DNA of 64,000 nucleotides from Candidatus Magnetobacterium casense (GTDB taxonomy: Bacteria; Nitrospirota; Thermodesulfovibrionia; Thermodesulfovibrionales; Magnetobacteriaceae), in assembly GCF_000714715.1 (NCBI RefSeq), contig NZ_JMFO01000004.1, positions 145,225 through 209,224 on the forward strand, written 5' to 3'. The notes under the pieces are model-generated. The model saw only the letters and a program-made list of their open reading frames with translations, made no database searches and was not told the DNA's origin. The position numbers were made by a program, and so were the translations under genes. This document shows, one piece after another, positions 8,040 to 19,027 of the stretch. Within the stretch, counting starts at the first letter, position 1, and each line of letters begins with the position of its first letter.

Positions 8040-9352
8040 TATTGTAGCCTCAGTATTGAAAGGTCTTCCTTGATGAAGAAGCTGTAAAATGATTCCGGCA
8101 TACCTTCCTGATACTTACCGTCAGGCAGAATTTCTATTGACTGTGCAGTATTGACGCCATTTTTTTGCTCAAAGAAAATTACTTGCGATTCTATGCCGCA
8201 ATCCTTGTTTTTGTTGACATTAAGGCGAAAACGGTCAACGATAAAATCACTGTGGGTTTCAATAAAAAACCGTTTCTTTTCTTTTAGAGCAACGTTAAAA
8301 AAAACATCGCCAAGCGCTGCCTGCGCACGAGGGTGAAGATGAACCTCCGGCTGCTGGATTGCATACCAGATATTTTTGGGGCGTGCAAATAGCTCCACTA
8401 AAACTGGCAAGGATTGATTTACACCGTAACCTACGTTGCAAACGTTTAGCGATTTATCTTCAGTTACAATCTTGAGTTCAAATGGAGAAGCAGGATGCTC
8501 TCCGAAACTGTTTATCTCAATATCCTTAAACAAACCACTTTCTTCTCCATATTCTTTAAGAGATTTTAGAAATTTTTGAGACAGTTCGCTATTTTTGTCT
8601 TTAAGTATTTTTCTTATCAAAAATGGCGTATGTTCACCTTCAGAAGAAAAGACAAAATTAATTTGATCGTAAGTTTTCTTTGGTTTGCTTCTCAGAGGTG
8701 CAATCCATACAACCTCTTTAACAAAATCAAATCCGTTTAAATTATATTGTAAATATTTATCTTTCTTCATAAGCCCACTGAGCATGTTGCTCATTAAAAT
8801 GCCATCAGGCATCTCTTTATAACCAGAGGGAGGTTTTTTTAACTTTTTAAAGTTTGCTTCATTGAGGTCTGATACCAACCACGACTCAAAAGTCTGCTTG
8901 ATTGCTTTAAGTGGTTTTTTACCATATTCAATTTTGCTAATCCAGTATTTAATTGTTTTGTTAGCAAAAAGAGATTGGAAAACATTCAGGCCTTGTATGC
9001 AACAATACTTATAAATTACCGGGATTCCATCTTCCTCACGAAACTCCATTAAAAAAATATCAGATTTAGGCACTTCACCTTCTGACTGTCGTTCTGAGCA
9101 AGATATGAAGCCTACCCGAAAATAATCAATGCCTTTGGCGTTAACACTTGCAATGTCTCCGTAGTTACCAAACTGGTATTCTTCAGCATTAAAGTCTTTA
9201 TTAAGCCAAAAATCAGGTGAAAAAAAAAGCTTAATCAAGGCTAGTATGGAGGTTTTTCCTGTGCTGTTTTCTCCGAGGAAAAAGTTCACGTCCTTCAACG
9301 GTATATACTGCTTTGTAAACCCTCTGAAATTCTCAACATACAGAACTATCAT
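8039..9352 (-). CDS. AAA (OLD/ABC-like) ATPase of a two-gene ATPase-PIN module
   Basis: 437 residues. Walker A GENSTGKT lies at 27-34 after an N-terminal ENFRGF typical of SMC/RecF/OLD-like ATPases (AAA_15/AAA_21). The Walker B/signature region QQPEVHLHPRAQ is at about 333 and ETHSDFIVDR at about 365. There is no C-terminal Toprim domain, so it is not a complete OLD nuclease; the nuclease function seems to be supplied by the downstream PIN gene. The ATG has a strong AGGAGG 9 nt upstream, with an AT-rich promoter-like region beyond it. Such ATPases pair with effectors in PARIS, Septu and Gabija anti-phage systems. The pairing with PIN is seen; the defence role is inferred. Confidence 0.82.
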   Translation of the reverse strand: MIVLYVENFRGFTKQYIPLKDVNFFLGENSTGKTSILALIKLFFSPDFWLNKDFNAEEYQFGNYGDIASVNAKGIDYFRVGFISCSERQSEGEVPKSDIFLMEFREEDGIPVIYKYCCIQGLNVFQSLFANKTIKYWISKIEYGKKPLKAIKQTFESWLVSDLNEANFKKLKKPPSGYKEMPDGILMSNMLSGLMKKDKYLQYNLNGFDFVKEVVWIAPLRSKPKKTYDQINFVFSSEGEHTPFLIRKILKDKNSELSQKFLKSLKEYGEESGLFKDIEINSFGEHPASPFELKIVTEDKSLNVCNVGYGVNQSLPVLVELFARPKNIWYAIQQPEVHLHPRAQAALGDVFFNVALKEKKRFFIETHSDFIVDRFRLNVNKNKDCGIESQVIFFEQKNGVNTAQSIEILPDGKYQEGMPESFYSFFIKEDLSILRLQ

Positions 9353-9537
9353 AAAAATAAACCTCCTGACTTAACAGTATTAATTATACTTTATACTATA
9401 CCACATCAGAGGTATCATTGTCACAGATTGAATTTATTCTTTTTGAAAGAGTAAGGCTACATCAGGCTCTAAAATTACATCTGAAGTAATAGTTCACCAC
9501 TCTATTTTTGAAAGTCATAAAAATCCTCTATAAGCAG

Positions 9538-9580
9538 AAGGGCCGACACACAATCAGTTCTGCGGCCGGCCCCTCTTCAA
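9538..9580 (-). terminator. possible transcription terminator of the NHL/VCBS gene
   Basis: On the minus strand GGGGCCGGC and GTCGGCCC can pair across a loop of about 20 nt, followed by TTCTGCTTATAGAGGATTTTT. The T-tract is loose, so this is a weak prediction. It lies about 40 bp beyond the stop of the 9619-11823 gene. Confidence 0.35.
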
Positions 9581-9618
9581 TCACTCAATCGTGCCTTGTT
9601 GCCCTCATCGCTTAGGGC

Positions 9619-11823
<2,205 letters not shown>

Positions 11824-12231
11824 TGTTTCTTCCTCCAATTAAACGTTATATGGTTCTGCCCAACAGCAAACTCTGTTACATGAAACAGATACCAATGCCA
11901 TTATACTCATGATGCAATGTAAATGTCTAAATTCGGCAGTATATCAGATAAATACCAGCGTAACTTACTGCCGGGCGTGGGATGAACTATAACAAACCGT
12001 TCGCTGTATCGGTGCATTTAACGTGCCCGTTATAACTACAAGCGAAACAGACGTATTTGTATTAAAGATGCGGATGCAAGTGTGACACGTTTCGTAAGTA
12101 GATGACACAATATGTCAGTACATTAAATATTATTTTTTTGTGACTTATGATACTAGTCATAGGACATTATTCCTATATCTGGTACAATAAGATTATGTTA
12201 TAATAGATCATGAGGGAAGGGAGTTTGTTAT
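11824..12231. other. intergenic region, no gene seen
   Basis: This 408-bp AT-rich stretch holds the leader of the minus-strand NHL gene and, at its right end, TATAAT (near 12200) and GAAGGGAG before the small ORF at 12232. I saw no conserved RNA motif, IS end or further ORF. Confidence 0.5.
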
Positions 12232-12375
12232 ATGCTTATACGATATTTAAGATGCAGCAAGAACATAATAACCCTAACCTTGCTTATCATTTTAGCTGTT
12301 AGCTTTGTCGATGGACAAACTATCACAATAAGCGTTAACGGCGATCCTGTTTATAAATTCATTCCAATAAATTAA
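12232..12375 (+). CDS. 47-residue putative secreted peptide
   Basis: ATG at 12232 follows GGGAAGGGAG with suitable spacing, and TATAAT lies about 30 bp upstream, so it has promoter, ribosome site and stop. The product has a basic start (MLIRYLRCSKN), a hydrophobic core (IITLTLLIILAVSF) and a short mature part beginning about VDGQTITISVNG and ending KFIPIN. It resembles the signal peptide of a larger secreted protein, so it may be a truncated gene remnant rather than a functional peptide. I do not recognise a family. Confidence 0.45.
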   Translation: MLIRYLRCSKNIITLTLLIILAVSFVDGQTITISVNGDPVYKFIPIN

Positions 12376-12388
12376 GGTCTTCTTGATA

Positions 12389-12580
12389 TCATATGCCCGA
12401 TGGTTTCTTGCCATACTCTGTCTCATAAATATTGAGCCGTTTATGTGATACCTCCATGATTTTATAATATCCTACAGGCAACATGTTTTGCAACATTTGT
12501 ATAGCAGATTTAGATTTGGTTAAATTCAAAATACGCAGCACCTTTATGGGGTCAAGGGGATAATCGAGAAGCGAAGTCAC
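12389..12580 (-). CDS. small ORF of unknown function, possibly a remnant
   Basis: 63 residues from GTG 12580, with AAGAAGGGGG just upstream as a possible ribosome site. The N-terminal DNA contains the GGGGTCAAGGGG repeat core (as CCCCTTGACCCC), so the first ~12 codons are repeat-derived. The rest (ILNLTKSKSAIQMLQNML) is a plausible helical protein but unrecognised. It may be the broken end of an older gene. Confidence 0.25.
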   Translation of the reverse strand: MTSLLDYPLDPIKVLRILNLTKSKSAIQMLQNMLPVGYYKIMEVSHKRLNIYETEYGKKPSGI

Positions 12581-12685
12581 CCCCTTCTTTCCTTTGGATG
12601 TGGTATAATAATTTCAGACAATGGATATATGCGATGGCAAGTGAGTGAACTCCATAAGAGACGACCACAGGAGATTATAGCGTAG

Positions 12686-14011
12686 TTGACAAATTATCGG
12701 TTACAAAAGGCGTTGATCCCGTTTTTTGATGTCGTCTCTATATACGTATCCATATTTATCGCCCACCTGTTGAGACACAAAGAGCTTGTACTGTCACAGA
12801 CTATCAACGACATGACCCTGTGGGTAGTGACAATATTTACGGCATTCTATATCTTTGACCTCTATGACTTGTCTTTTCGCAAGAAGCTCATCATGAGACT
12901 GCTGCTGGGGGTGGTATGTGCCGCCATAGGAATAATGCTCTTTTCCTTCGTGTTTTACAAATTCTTTATAGGCAGGGGACTGCTGGCAATGCAGACTGCC
13001 GGGATATTTTTATTCACGTCCACGTCGCGTCTTTTGATGTATAATATACGGCACAAGATCAACAAACCCGTTCGTGTCGTCTTGTACGGCCCCGAGGAGT
13101 TTATAAGAAAGGTGTCAAAGAGCCTTGATAAATCAGACAAGGTCAAAATAGACAAGACCGTGTTTTATGGCGGCAAGCTGGACAAGAAGCTTACGTGCAA
13201 GGGGCTTAAGCGCGCAGAGTCACCAGTGATCGTGTTTGTTGACTCACCCAGGATTCCCCCCCTGCTGTTTCAACACCTGCTGGAATGTCGCATGAAGGGC
13301 ATGGTGGTCAGGGAAATGTCCGACTTCTACGAGGACGTCCTGGAGCGGGTGCCTATTTACTTTCTGGAGGACAGGTGGTTTTTGTACTCGCGCGGCTTTA
13401 CGGTCATCCACAATGACTTCTACATAAGGGCAAAGAGGCTCATCGATATCTTGCTGTCGGTGACGTTTATAATCCTGCTGGCGCCGTTTATGCTGCTGAT
13501 GACACTGATAATCAGGCTTGAATCCAGCGGGCCGGCCCTGTACATGCAAACGCGGGTGGGGCAGAATGAGGAAACTTTCAGACTGCGCAAGTTTCGCTCC
13601 ATGGTCAGGGACGCCGAAAAAAACGGCCCCACCTGGGCTGCTGACGCCGACCCAAGAATCACAAGGGTGGGAAGGGTCATCAGGCGATTGCGCATTGATG
13701 AGCTGCCTCAACTGTTTAACATCCTCAAGGGGGAGATGTCCTTTGTCGGACCGCGACCGGAGAGACCCGCCTTTATCAGCCAACTACAGGAGCAAATCCC
13801 ATACTACAGCTTCAGACACATCGTAAAACCTGGCCTCACGGGATGGGCGCAGATCAACTACAAGTACGGTGCCTCTATCGAGGACGCTGCAAAAAAACTC
13901 GAATATGACATATACTACATAAAGAACTTTTCCCTGATTTTTGACATACAAATAATCCTCCGAACGATCAGAGTGGTCGTGTTTGGGGAAGAAAAAGGTG
14001 GCCTGATATGA
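12686..14011 (+). CDS. polyprenyl-phosphate sugar phosphotransferase, EpsB/WcaJ family
   Basis: 441 residues. The N-terminal ~110 residues are hydrophobic with several membrane segments; a middle nucleotide-binding-like region (VVLYGPEEFIRKV) follows. The C-terminal bacterial sugar transferase domain (about 248-440) has KRLIDILLS, RKFRSMVRDAE, RRLRIDELPQLFNIL, MSFVGPRPERP and KPGLTGWAQIN. It should transfer a sugar phosphate to undecaprenyl phosphate to begin repeat-unit synthesis. It most resembles the PEP-CTERM/EpsB-type transferases. The start is TTG 12686 after an in-frame stop, with CAGGAGA about 11 nt upstream. Its last codons overlap the next glycosyltransferase (ATGA), so they form an operon. 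Confidence 0.9.
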   Translation: MTNYRLQKALIPFFDVVSIYVSIFIAHLLRHKELVLSQTINDMTLWVVTIFTAFYIFDLYDLSFRKKLIMRLLLGVVCAAIGIMLFSFVFYKFFIGRGLLAMQTAGIFLFTSTSRLLMYNIRHKINKPVRVVLYGPEEFIRKVSKSLDKSDKVKIDKTVFYGGKLDKKLTCKGLKRAESPVIVFVDSPRIPPLLFQHLLECRMKGMVVREMSDFYEDVLERVPIYFLEDRWFLYSRGFTVIHNDFYIRAKRLIDILLSVTFIILLAPFMLLMTLIIRLESSGPALYMQTRVGQNEETFRLRKFRSMVRDAEKNGPTWAADADPRITRVGRVIRRLRIDELPQLFNILKGEMSFVGPRPERPAFISQLQEQIPYYSFRHIVKPGLTGWAQINYKYGASIEDAAKKLEYDIYYIKNFSLIFDIQIILRTIRVVVFGEEKGGLI

Positions 14012-15204
14012 ATAAGAAAAAGGTTCTGTACCTTGCCTCACGCTTTCCGTATCCGCCGGTATCGGGTGGATTGATCCGGATGTATAACGTATCAAAGGTG
14101 ATCGCCCAACACTTCACCACGGACGTCTTTAGCCTGACCGAATACGACATCCAGGACAGGCACCTCAATGCCTATAAACAACACTTTAACAACGTCCACA
14201 TCTACAGACACTACAAACATACCAGCTACCTCAATGCCCTCAGGGCACTGGTCGATCAAAGACCGCTCCAGGTGGGCTACTACTACTTCAGACAGGCACA
14301 GGACAAGATCAACTCACTCATACGGCAAAATAAGTACGACCTCATATTTTGCAGTCACATCAGGACTACAGACTATGTCCGCAACGTCGATATCCCGTGC
14401 GTGGTTGACTGCGTTGACTCCATGTCCCTGAGCTACATGCAGGACAACAAGCTCGGCAGCAACTTCCTCTGGAGGCTTATATACCTCGTGGAAAGGGATC
14501 GGGTAGTCTCATACGAACGCAAACTACCGGGACGCTTTAACTATTGCTTTATGACCTCCGACAGTGATTCGGAACACATCAGGAAGCTCTCCGGCCAGAC
14601 CAACGTCATCACCATATCCAACGGCGTAGCACAGGAAATCATTGATTACGGCAGCCGGCCAACCGCAGCGCCACCATTGGATACCCTGACATTTCTGGGA
14701 AAAATGGACTACAGCCCCAACATAGATGCCGTCGTGTACTTTGTCAAAGAAATATGGCCGACAATCAGAGAAAAACTCGACAACGCAGAGTTCCATATCA
14801 TAGGCTCCCGCCCGACCCCGGAGGTACGGGCACTGACCGCCTCAAGGGGGGTTGTTGTAACGGGCTTCGTCGATGACCCCTACGAAATGATTGTCCGCTC
14901 CAGGATGTTCATAGCGCCGATGATATCCGGTTCAGGGATAAAGAACAAGATACTGGAGGCAATGGCCTTGGGCAAGTGTGTCGTGACGACCTCAAGCGGA
15001 GCCGGTGGTATTGACGGCATAGACGGCGAACACTTTGTCATAGCGGATGAGCCTAAGCAGTTTGCCGACAAGGTAGTAGAGCTATGGTCTGATGCCCCCA
15101 GGGTGAAGCGTATTGGGGCAAACGCCAGGGCGCTGGTACTGGATCGGTACCTCTGGGAGAAAACGACCAAAGGGCTTATCGACATCTTACACGGCATAAC
15201 GTGA
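14008..15204 (+). CDS. GT4 glycosyltransferase, EPS/PEP-CTERM-associated type
   Basis: 398 residues. The N-terminus KKKVLYLASRFPYPPVSGG matches the TIGR03087-like sugar transferases associated with EpsH/exosortase-type polysaccharide clusters. The C-terminal domain has LTFLGKMDYSPNIDAVVYF, the FVDDPYEMI region, and GSGIKNKILEAMALG, the donor-binding signature of GT-B family 4 enzymes. It starts by ATGA overlap with the sugar phosphotransferase and probably adds the second or later sugar. No exosortase gene or PEP-CTERM protein is visible in this window. Confidence 0.88.
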   Translation: MNKKKVLYLASRFPYPPVSGGLIRMYNVSKVIAQHFTTDVFSLTEYDIQDRHLNAYKQHFNNVHIYRHYKHTSYLNALRALVDQRPLQVGYYYFRQAQDKINSLIRQNKYDLIFCSHIRTTDYVRNVDIPCVVDCVDSMSLSYMQDNKLGSNFLWRLIYLVERDRVVSYERKLPGRFNYCFMTSDSDSEHIRKLSGQTNVITISNGVAQEIIDYGSRPTAAPPLDTLTFLGKMDYSPNIDAVVYFVKEIWPTIREKLDNAEFHIIGSRPTPEVRALTASRGVVVTGFVDDPYEMIVRSRMFIAPMISGSGIKNKILEAMALGKCVVTTSSGAGGIDGIDGEHFVIADEPKQFADKVVELWSDAPRVKRIGANARALVLDRYLWEKTTKGLIDILHGIT

Positions 15205-15231
15205 GCGGATTACTTGTCAGAGGATACTAAA

Positions 15232-16458
15232 ATGTCTATCCTGTACATCTGTCCCAGGGCGCACGAGACGGGACATTATTCCGACAGGACACGCAACGAA
15301 ATCGCATCTCTGACCAGGGCGGGCGTGGAGGTGGCGCTGTTGACGTTTCAGGGGTTGCTCGATGGGGGGCTGCCCCCGGGCGTAAAACAGTACACCGTCA
15401 TAAGGGCCGGCTCATGGTTGTTATCCGTGATAGCGGCATTGAGCGCCTTTAAGGTCTTTTATTACGCAAAGCACCTCATATACCAGGTAGTTTGCATTGT
15501 GTCTGCCATACGCATAGTCAGGCAACACAAGTATGACTTCTATTATCTCTTAAACGGCGACCCATACATATTTTTGCCGTTTTTGTTTGCCTTGTTCCTG
15601 AAAAAAACCAACTGGATACTGATAATGATGACGCCTTTTTACGCCATGAAGGGCAGGTTTGCACATGGTTATCCCCGCTCAATGGACACGTATCGACGCC
15701 TGCAGAATCTCATTCTGTGGCGGCCCCTTTACAGCCTGGCGATGTTGCGCAACAGGTTTATAATCGTGGGGCATGACGAGTTGACCGTTGAGGCCTGGAG
15801 CGGCTTTCTAGGGGGAGTGTTGTCGGGGCGTGTCCACCTGATCCCCTGGGGATACAACCCGGCAGAGGTCGAGGTGTCGCAGGCCGATGCGCGCAAGGTG
15901 TTTGGATTGCCCGCGGCAAAGCCCATACTGCTGTTGTTTGGCGTCGTGCATCAGGGCAGAGACCCCGAGACAGTTATTGAGGCCCTTGTGGATATGCCGC
16001 CCGATATCTGCGTGCTTCAGGTTGGCTTTGTACCACCTGACAGGCATAAGCGGATCGTCTCCCTGGTCCGGAGGCTTGGGGTTGGTGAGCGTTATCGGAT
16101 TGTCAACGAGTGGGTCAGCGAAGAGGTCAAGCGGTTGTACTTCTTTGCAGCCGATGTCGCGGTCATATCCTACAAGGAGGAGTTTCTTGATTGGCCAAGC
16201 GTTCTGTGGACGGCATGCAGCCTTAAGCGGCCAATTATCGCTAGTGACAGGCCATCCATAAGGGCCTGCGTTGAGAGGTATCGCGTCGGGCTGGTGTTTA
16301 AGACCTCCGACCCGCGGTCGTTGCGTCTTTGCGTCAATAGGTTGCTATCCATGACAACCCAGGAGATCGAAACAATAAGGCAGAACTGCAACTCCCTGGC
16401 ACAGGACAGCTCCTCAGACCACAGCGCCAAGGTGTTGGCAGGCATTATCAGGCAATGA
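15232..16458 (+). CDS. GT4-like glycosyltransferase
   Basis: 408 residues from ATG 15232 (AGAGGA 8 nt upstream); TTG 15214 is rejected. The N-terminus MSILYICPRAHETGHYSDRT suits a GT-B donor/acceptor fold. The middle has hydrophobic stretches (about 60-120), and the C-terminal half has ILLLFGVVHQGRDPETVIEAL, RYRIVNEWVSEEVKRLYFFAADVAVISYK and a WPSVLWTACSLKRPIIASD segment like family 4 transferases. It lies 27 nt after the previous gene and is probably in the same polysaccharide operon. Confidence 0.82.
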   Translation: MSILYICPRAHETGHYSDRTRNEIASLTRAGVEVALLTFQGLLDGGLPPGVKQYTVIRAGSWLLSVIAALSAFKVFYYAKHLIYQVVCIVSAIRIVRQHKYDFYYLLNGDPYIFLPFLFALFLKKTNWILIMMTPFYAMKGRFAHGYPRSMDTYRRLQNLILWRPLYSLAMLRNRFIIVGHDELTVEAWSGFLGGVLSGRVHLIPWGYNPAEVEVSQADARKVFGLPAAKPILLLFGVVHQGRDPETVIEALVDMPPDICVLQVGFVPPDRHKRIVSLVRRLGVGERYRIVNEWVSEEVKRLYFFAADVAVISYKEEFLDWPSVLWTACSLKRPIIASDRPSIRACVERYRVGLVFKTSDPRSLRLCVNRLLSMTTQEIETIRQNCNSLAQDSSSDHSAKVLAGIIRQ

Positions 16459-16466
16459 GAGGTAGA

Positions 16467-16661
16467 ATGCTGCAGGAAGACATACAGGAAAAGATGAAGA
16501 ATTCTGAATTTAAGAGGGCGTGGCATGGACTTGACGCCGAATTTCAGATACTTGAAGATTTACTAAGGGAGAAGGAAGAAACCAAAGACAATCAATCAAA
16601 ATTTACGGAAAGAATGGAAATACATGGAAGTTCGGGCAGTAATAACCGTGCAAGGTACTAA
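16467..16661 (+). pseudogene. truncated XRE/HigA-type antitoxin remnant
   Basis: The reading frame starts MLQEDIQEKMKNSEFKR and continues FQILEDLLREKEE, matching the N-terminal helix pattern (xDPEFxxxYxxLxxEFxLxxxLIxxR) of HigA/XRE antitoxins. A degraded helix-turn-helix follows (QSKFTERMEIHGSSGS), then a stop at 16661. No toxin partner is present. The C-terminus of the family is missing, so it is probably non-functional. It sits directly behind the polysaccharide operon. Confidence 0.45.
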
Positions 16662-16799
16662 CAAGTAAACATCGTGGGCATTTGTAACGCCAACACCAAA
16701 GTCCACGACTTATACCGTAACAGGCATGGTATCAGGCAGTAACGGTACGATTTCGTGTACAAGCCCTGTTGCATATGATCAAGGAGGAACAGTTTTATG
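16628..16799 (+). pseudogene. fragment resembling an InlB B-repeat/Big-domain surface protein
   Basis: With one stop (TAA near 16664) the frame reads EVRAVITVQGTNK, then TPKSTTYTVTGMVSG, then SNGTISCTSPVAYDQGG. The pattern V.G.NGTISCTSPV is characteristic of repeated domains in large secreted bacterial proteins. The fragment shares its frame with the antitoxin remnant and ends at the proC ribosome site. It looks like debris from deletion of a larger gene. Confidence 0.35.
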
Positions 16800-17591
16800 A
16801 TAGGATTTATAGGTGGTGGCAACATGGCCGAGGCCATGCTCAAGGGAATGCTGGCAAAGGGTATGAAGGACATTCTTGTCTCTGAACCGAGGCAAGACAG
16901 GAGGCAGCAGCTTACACAGCTATACGGCATTAACACAATCGACGACAACCTGGAACTCATAAGCGCCTGCGACGTGGTTATTGTGGCCATCAAGCCACAG
17001 ACCCTCGCCGCCCTTGCCGGTGAAACACGGACTGTTGATTTCACCGACAAGGTGATTATATCGATCATGGCGGGGATCAATCTGTCGTACCTGGAGAAGG
17101 TCTTCCGTGGTGCAAGCGTAATCCGTGTGATGCCCAACACCCCTGCCCTTGAGCAGGAGGGGATGTCGGTCGTATCGGTGGGCGAAGGTGTGGCAGAGGG
17201 TGTTCTCAGTCAGGCCACGGAGATACTTGATTGCATAGGCAAGACTCTGGTTCTGCCGGAGAGTTTTATGGATGCAGTGACGGCTGTTTCGGGCAGCGGA
17301 CCGGCCTTTATTGCGTATTTTGTGGATGCGATGATCGACGCCGGAGAGGGGCTTGGTCTTGGGCGTGATACCGCCTTGATGCTGGTAATCCAGACGTTGG
17401 TTGGTACGGCAAAGCTCCTTGGCTCCGGAATCCCCCCGGCGGCTCTCGTAAAGATGGTGGCCTCACCCGGAGGCACCACCGAGGCTGGCCTGAATGTGCT
17501 AAACAACAGCAACGTTAAAGGTATCGTCACGCAGACCCTCGTCGCCGCACGTCAGAGGAGTGTTGAGCTGGGCAAGAAACTTGGCTGTTAA
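16797..17591 (+). CDS. proC: pyrroline-5-carboxylate reductase
   Basis: 264 residues, the usual length for ProC. The N-terminal MIGFIGGGNMAEAML is the NAD(P)-binding motif. VIRVMPNTPALEQEGMSVV and the C-terminal AVSGSGPAFIAYFVDAMIDA, plus SPGGTTEAGL, are the diagnostic family segments. It catalyses the last step of proline synthesis. The ATG is preceded by CAAGGAGGAAC, a strong ribosome site. Neighbouring genes are unrelated and the upstream DNA is gene debris, so it is probably transcribed alone. Confidence 0.97.
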   Translation: MIGFIGGGNMAEAMLKGMLAKGMKDILVSEPRQDRRQQLTQLYGINTIDDNLELISACDVVIVAIKPQTLAALAGETRTVDFTDKVIISIMAGINLSYLEKVFRGASVIRVMPNTPALEQEGMSVVSVGEGVAEGVLSQATEILDCIGKTLVLPESFMDAVTAVSGSGPAFIAYFVDAMIDAGEGLGLGRDTALMLVIQTLVGTAKLLGSGIPPAALVKMVASPGGTTEAGLNVLNNSNVKGIVTQTLVAARQRSVELGKKLGC

Positions 17592-17594
17592 AAT

Positions 17595-17705
17595 GTGCTT
17601 GATCTCATATGGATAAAAGAGTGTATCAGGAAAAACGATTTTTACTTTTCAAAACACCTTATGAACGGGGAAGTAAAGATGAAAGTTTGTAATTTTTACG
17701 GAATT
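17595..17705 (+). pseudogene. remnant of a DUF4258-YgiT toxin-antitoxin-like pair
   Basis: The first ~24 residues, MLDLIWIKECIRKNDFYFSK plus HLMN, resemble the N-terminus of DUF4258 proteins (IKxxIRxxxYxFSKH). They run directly into GGGGAAG-N-ATG and MKVCNFYG, which resembles the start of a YgiT-type zinc-finger antitoxin. DUF4258 genes are commonly followed by ygiT-like genes. Both pieces are truncated, joined by a deletion, and cut off by the convergent kinase gene. This is a pattern match on short fragments, so moderate confidence only. Confidence 0.4.
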
Positions 17706-19027
17706 GTCAACATCACCTCTGTTCCTTGGCCTGGAATGCTTTTGATTGTAACCTGTGCGCCGATTATGCCAACCAGCTCATGCACGATGGCCAACCCTAT
17801 GCCCATACCGCCGGAGTGTCTGCCCTTGTAGAAACGCTCAAAGACAAGGGGTAGTTCTTCGGCGGGTATACCTATACCGGTGTCAGATACCTTGATCCAC
17901 ACGGCGGCGGTATCCCCTCCATACTCAATAACAATGCTGCCTGCGTTTGTGTATCTGATGGCGTTGGAGAGCAGGTTGTCAAGGATTGACTGCAATATCT
18001 CACCATCGACGCTGACAATCACGTCTGAACCATGTAGCGAAAGAGCAAGAGACTTATTGAGCGCAACCTGCCTGTATCGCTCAAGGGCCTCGGACAAAAA
18101 ATACGTCAGGTTAATTTCGCTGTAGTTGCGAGGCTTAAAGAATGTGGCCTCGGCGTTTGTGAGGTCTTCAATGCCCTTGATGAGACACATCAATCTCTCC
18201 GCCTCGGCCATGATGTTCTGTGTTGCTCCCGAGTGCTCAACCACACCGTCAAGGACTGCCTCCGCATTTGCCTTGATGATGGTCAGGGGGGTTCTCAGTT
18301 GGTGCGTAATATCAGCCATGAGGCGTTTTCTGAGTTCGGCGTTACGCTTGAGTTGTTCGGCCATGTGATTAAAGGACTCCGTGAGGAAGCCTACCTCATC
18401 CCTGCCCCCATGTGAAATCCTTACACCAAAGTCCCCACCGGCGATCCTTGCGGCAGCCTCCCTGAGCCTCTTCAGCGGCAACGACAAAAGCGTGCTAAAA
18501 AGTAGCGCCAGCAACAACGACCCCGCTCCAACTATCGTAAACGATGCAAGCATAAATCTCATTGCACGCCCCTTGAATACCTCCTCCCTTGCTCGTATGT
18601 CGGCCCTGACAAGCGGCGTAAACCGCACCCGGCCAACCCTCTTGCCCTCCGCAAGGATATCATACTCTCTGGCGGGTTCGGTCGCTTCATGTCTGCCAAC
18701 GATGCCTGCCATTTTCTGCCTCATTGGCTGGCTCATGTGCTGCAACACGTGGGTGTAGTCCACTATGTCCCTGCCGGTGGCATCCAGCACAACCACGTCC
18801 AGACCAAGCATCATCCCCCAGTGTACGGCCTCCATCAGACTGGCATGGTTGAAAGCACCACCCTCATAGCTGCTCTCAACGGAGGCTATCAGCCAGTAAA
18901 CGTTGGCCTCCTCTATGCCCGTCCTGTAACTATCGAAGTCCCTCACGGTTGAATATCTGAAAATGGCATTTGAAATACCGGCAACAACGATCACGGTTAA
19001 AAAGGAGAGAAATATCTTAGTCTTCAT
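17696..19027 (-). CDS. HAMP-containing sensor histidine kinase (BaeS/EnvZ-like)
   Basis: 443 residues. TM1 is about 5-22, a periplasmic sensor about 25-155, TM2 about 158-182, HAMP about 183-235. The phosphoacceptor is His242 in ADITHQLRTPLT (HQL rather than the usual HEL). The HATPase has LLSNAIRYTNAG, DTGIGIP, FERFYKG and GMGIGLAIVHEL. Its start overlaps the end of the response regulator gene (11 nt), so regulator and kinase are in one operon, regulator first. The 3' end converges on proC-side gene debris. The signal is unknown. Confidence 0.94.
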   Translation of the reverse strand: MKTKIFLSFLTVIVVAGISNAIFRYSTVRDFDSYRTGIEEANVYWLIASVESSYEGGAFNHASLMEAVHWGMMLGLDVVVLDATGRDIVDYTHVLQHMSQPMRQKMAGIVGRHEATEPAREYDILAEGKRVGRVRFTPLVRADIRAREEVFKGRAMRFMLASFTIVGAGSLLLALLFSTLLSLPLKRLREAAARIAGGDFGVRISHGGRDEVGFLTESFNHMAEQLKRNAELRKRLMADITHQLRTPLTIIKANAEAVLDGVVEHSGATQNIMAEAERLMCLIKGIEDLTNAEATFFKPRNYSEINLTYFLSEALERYRQVALNKSLALSLHGSDVIVSVDGEILQSILDNLLSNAIRYTNAGSIVIEYGGDTAAVWIKVSDTGIGIPAEELPLVFERFYKGRHSGGMGIGLAIVHELVGIIGAQVTIKSIPGQGTEVMLTIP

